Below are positions 5,523 through 7,705 of a DNA stretch of 7,705 bases, one piece after another. The notes beneath the pieces were generated by a model. The model had not been told where the DNA came from, did no database searches, and saw nothing but the letters and a program-made list of their open reading frames with translations. The number at the start of each line of letters is the position of its first letter. The first letter of the stretch is position 1. Made by a program: the position numbers and the translations under genes. The stretch comes from Methanobrevibacter sp. (GTDB lineage: Archaea; Methanobacteriota; Methanobacteria; Methanobacteriales; Methanobacteriaceae), in contig JAUNXD010000069.1 of NCBI GenBank assembly GCA_030539985.1, positions 371 to 8,075 of the forward strand, in the 5' to 3' direction.

Positions 5523-7592
5523 ATGGAAAACTTAAGAAATGACATCAAAACAATAATCAATAGTGCGTATCCCTATATTGAAGAATTTAATCCGGCTCAA
5601 AAGGCAGTAATCGAGTCCGGATATCTGGAAGATAAATCTAATTATATAATTTGCATTCCAACCGCAAGCGGTAAGACAGTTTTGGGAGTGCTGCCCGCCC
5701 TAAAAACAATACTTGATGGTGGAAAAGCGGTGTATGCTGCACCCCTCCTTTCAATCCAGAATGAAAAGGTAAAGGAATTTAAAGCTTTTGAAGAACATGG
5801 AATCAATGTCGGCAAGCACCCTGCAAGCTCTGATTTATCTGTTATGGTTTTTGAATCATTTGACGCACTTACAAGATTTTCCTGGAACACACTACGAGAT
5901 GTCGATACATTAATTATTGATGAATTTCATATGATTGGAGAGTTTACAAGAGGACCTACTCTTGAAGCGGCAATCACAAGAGCAAAAATAATCAATCCAA
6001 GCATGAGAGTAATCGCATTGTCCGCCACATTGAAAAACATTGAGGAAATCGAAGGGTGGCTTGAAGGAAAATGCGTTGAGCATGACTACAGGCCGGTTCC
6101 ACTGCACAAGGAAGTGTTGGATGCTGAAATGTTCAACACAAAAAACAAAAATGATGTCATCGTTAAAGTATTGGAAAAGTCAATTAAAGACAAATCACAG
6201 GCACTGGCTTTTGTTTCAACAAGAAGATTTACCGAAAGCCTTGCAACCTATGTTTCCAAAAAAATCAACAAAAAAATCAATCTGATACAAAGGGAACGCT
6301 TTAAGGAGGTCGCTGAAAAGATTCTTGAAGTTCCGAAAAAGAAGGGTTCCCTTCCGACAAGCACCTGCCTTAAACTGGCCGAAAGCCTTGAACATGGTAT
6401 TGCATTCCATCACGCAGGCCTTTTCAATGAACAGAAAGAGATTATCGAAGATGAATTTAGAAACGGAAACATTCTAATGATTACCGCAACTCCAAGCCTG
6501 ATGTATGGAGTCAACCTTCCATCAAAAACAGTTGTAATCCGAGACCATACACGCTGGACAAACAATGGCCCGCAGCCAATTCCGGTTTTTGATTATGAAC
6601 AGATGTCCGGAAGGGCAGGAAGGCCACAATACGACGACGTGGGATATTCCTATCTAATAGCAAAAACAATGGATGAAGCCCAAAACCTGCAGGATTATTA
6701 TGTTGAAGGAGAAATTGAACAAACCAATTCCAAACTTGTTGACAATAAGGATGCAATCCTAAAACAGATTATAGCCCAAATAGCCTCCACACTTTCCAAA
6801 AATCTTGATGACCTGACAGACTTCTTTTCAAAAACATTATACGGTTATCAGATGAACAATAATCCTTCAATGGCATTGTTTGCCGCAGACAGCATAAAAT
6901 TTGAACTTGAAAGCGCATTGGAGTTTTTACTTCAAAATGGCATAATCAGAGCCACACCTGAAGGGCTTAAAACAACAGACTTCGGCAATCTGATTGCAAA
7001 ATCAAATTATTCTGTAGAAACTGCCGTTAAAATCAAGGAATACATTTCAAACATTAATGAAATCAACATTAACGAATTCATTTACGCATTATGTGAAACC
7101 CCTGACGTTCCATTGATTTCGTTCAAGGGAAGAAAATCTAAAGATCCTGTTCGTGAAAAGCTATCCGAAGCAGGATTGTTTGCAGTCGATATCGGAAATC
7201 CCGAAGCCACCGCAGTATCATTAATGGAATGGATTGACGAGAGAAGCGAATATGAAATTGAAAATAGATACAGTGTGTATTCGGCTTCAACCAGAAGGTC
7301 CGCTTATGAAACCTCACGTCTGGTGAAATTCGCAAAAGATACCTCAGAAGTGCTTGGAAATTATTCAAACCTGAAAGAATTTGACATATTGTCCGCCAGA
7401 TTATATTATGGTGTTAAGGACGATATTATCCCATTGGTCGTTGGAGTTAAAAGGCTTGGTAGGAAAAGAGCCAGAAATCTGGTGAATGTCTTTGGAGATA
7501 ATTTGAGTGGTGTTTCAGAAAATGAATTGCAAAAAATAGAAGGCATCGGCCCTAAATTAGCCGAAAAAATAAAATTATTTACAAATGAATAA
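5523..7592 (+). CDS. hel308: Hel308-type Ski2-like superfamily 2 DNA helicase
   Basis: A 689-residue ATP-dependent 3'-5' DNA helicase. Hel308 acts at stalled replication forks, unwinding lagging strands and displacing bound protein. Motifs in order: Q-like motif FNPAQ (22-26); Walker A PTASGKT (46-52, K51); Walker B DEFH (133-136); motif III SATL (167-170); motif IV region ALAFVSTRR (about 227-235); FHHAGL (295-300); motif V ATPSLMYGVNLP (322-333); motif VI QMSGRAGRP (360-368). A winged-helix and ratchet domain follow, and the C-terminus has SARLYYGVKDDI, then GVKRLGRKRAR and a helix-hairpin-helix (IEGIGPKLAEKI), the arrangement of Hel308 domains IV-V. Length matches the family (about 700). 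From memory, the Methanothermobacter orthologue is MTH810. I chose ATG 5523-5525; the TTG at 5514 has no ribosome site and lies at or before the predicted transcription start. No key motif is missing. Confidence 0.94.
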   Translation: MENLRNDIKTIINSAYPYIEEFNPAQKAVIESGYLEDKSNYIICIPTASGKTVLGVLPALKTILDGGKAVYAAPLLSIQNEKVKEFKAFEEHGINVGKHPASSDLSVMVFESFDALTRFSWNTLRDVDTLIIDEFHMIGEFTRGPTLEAAITRAKIINPSMRVIALSATLKNIEEIEGWLEGKCVEHDYRPVPLHKEVLDAEMFNTKNKNDVIVKVLEKSIKDKSQALAFVSTRRFTESLATYVSKKINKKINLIQRERFKEVAEKILEVPKKKGSLPTSTCLKLAESLEHGIAFHHAGLFNEQKEIIEDEFRNGNILMITATPSLMYGVNLPSKTVVIRDHTRWTNNGPQPIPVFDYEQMSGRAGRPQYDDVGYSYLIAKTMDEAQNLQDYYVEGEIEQTNSKLVDNKDAILKQIIAQIASTLSKNLDDLTDFFSKTLYGYQMNNNPSMALFAADSIKFELESALEFLLQNGIIRATPEGLKTTDFGNLIAKSNYSVETAVKIKEYISNINEININEFIYALCETPDVPLISFKGRKSKDPVREKLSEAGLFAVDIGNPEATAVSLMEWIDERSEYEIENRYSVYSASTRRSAYETSRLVKFAKDTSEVLGNYSNLKEFDILSARLYYGVKDDIIPLVVGVKRLGRKRARNLVNVFGDNLSGVSENELQKIEGIGPKLAEKIKLFTNE

Positions 7593-7600
7593 AAAAAGAT
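7589..7600 (-). terminator. Oligo-T tract after the right-edge minus-strand gene
   Basis: On the minus strand a TCTTTTTTTATTC stretch lies shortly after the TAA of the incoming gene, matching the oligo-T signals that end archaeal transcripts. It overlaps the helicase stop codon. No comparable T-run follows the helicase gene on the plus strand within the window. Confidence 0.4.
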
Positions 7601-7605
7601 GGGAT

Positions 7606-7705
7606 TTAACCTCCACCTTCAGCAACATTTGAATCCATTTGCATATCTTCAAATCTTGTTGCTTTTTCTTTCATTGCTTCGATATCAACTTCCCCATCAT
7701 TCTCC
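7606..7705 (-). CDS. Unrecognised protein, C-terminal fragment
   Basis: Only the last 32 residues and the TAA stop (7606-7608) are inside the window. They read as a strongly acidic and hydrophilic tail (ENDGEVDIEAM, then KEKATRFEDMQMD) finishing in EGGG. The middle part could form a charged helix. The frame is open to the window edge, codon choice resembles the neighbours, and a T-tract follows the stop, so I take it as the end of a real gene rather than chance. It converges with the helicase gene, with 13 bases between the two stops. No family can be assigned from so short a piece. Confidence 0.55.
   Translation of the reverse strand, partial: ENDGEVDIEAMKEKATRFEDMQMDSNVAEGGG

Noticed and set aside
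5642..7368. Minus-strand and second-frame open frames across the helicase gene
   Set aside because: They lie wholly within the Hel308 coding region, have no recognisable domains, and no promoter or ribosome site.
1..7705. CRISPR array, tRNA/rRNA, insertion sequence or defence system
   Set aside because: No spaced short direct repeats, no tRNA-like cloverleaf or CCA end, no transposase or terminal inverted repeats, and no defence-family motif apart from a helicase that is clearly Hel308.

Overview
The window looks like a piece of an AT-rich methanogenic archaeon, most likely Methanobacteriales and Methanobrevibacter-like. The grounds are a Hel308-type archaeal helicase, an archaeal (GHMP-family) shikimate kinase, an anaerobic cobalamin gene (cbiD), TATA-box promoters with oligo-T tracts at 3' ends, and surface proteins carrying the Ig-like domain typical of Methanobrevibacter/Methanosphaera adhesin-like proteins. 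The genus is inferred from protein character only. I found no RNA gene, IS element, CRISPR array or integration scar, and the only duplicated material is the peptidase pair at the left end.

Minus strand, positions 1-5383, read right to left: a small thioredoxin/glutaredoxin-like protein (5114-5383), cbiD (4012-5088), a GT4 glycosyltransferase (2897-3982), archaeal shikimate kinase aroK (2034-2900), then two tandem paralogues of a secreted, Ig-domain-bearing zinc hydrolase of the M14/succinylglutamate desuccinylase-aspartoacylase type (copy A 835-2037; copy B 1-825, cut by the window edge). Glycosyltransferase/aroK and aroK/copy A are joined by 4-base ATGA stop-start overlaps. The Shine-Dalgarno of copy B overlaps the stop codon of copy A. 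The genes from cbiD leftward therefore look like one tightly packed transcription unit. The thioredoxin/cbiD junction instead holds a hairpin plus U-tract, so cbiD may start a new transcript there.

Plus strand, 5523-7592: a complete Hel308-type DNA helicase, divergent from the thioredoxin gene across a 139-bp AT-rich promoter region in which both directions carry the same 12-mer TATA-like element. A convergent minus-strand gene enters at the right edge (7606-7705); only its last 32 residues are visible and I do not recognise it.

Most of the content is housekeeping: cobalamin supply for methyl transfer in methanogenesis, chorismate synthesis, redox, and DNA repair at stalled forks. The least described part is the peptidase pair. 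These are apparently exported enzymes with a cell-wall-type binding domain, translationally coupled to a shikimate kinase. The second copy has no ATG/GTG/TTG upstream of its signal peptide and appears to use an AUU start, and it departs from the substrate-binding motif kept in the first copy.
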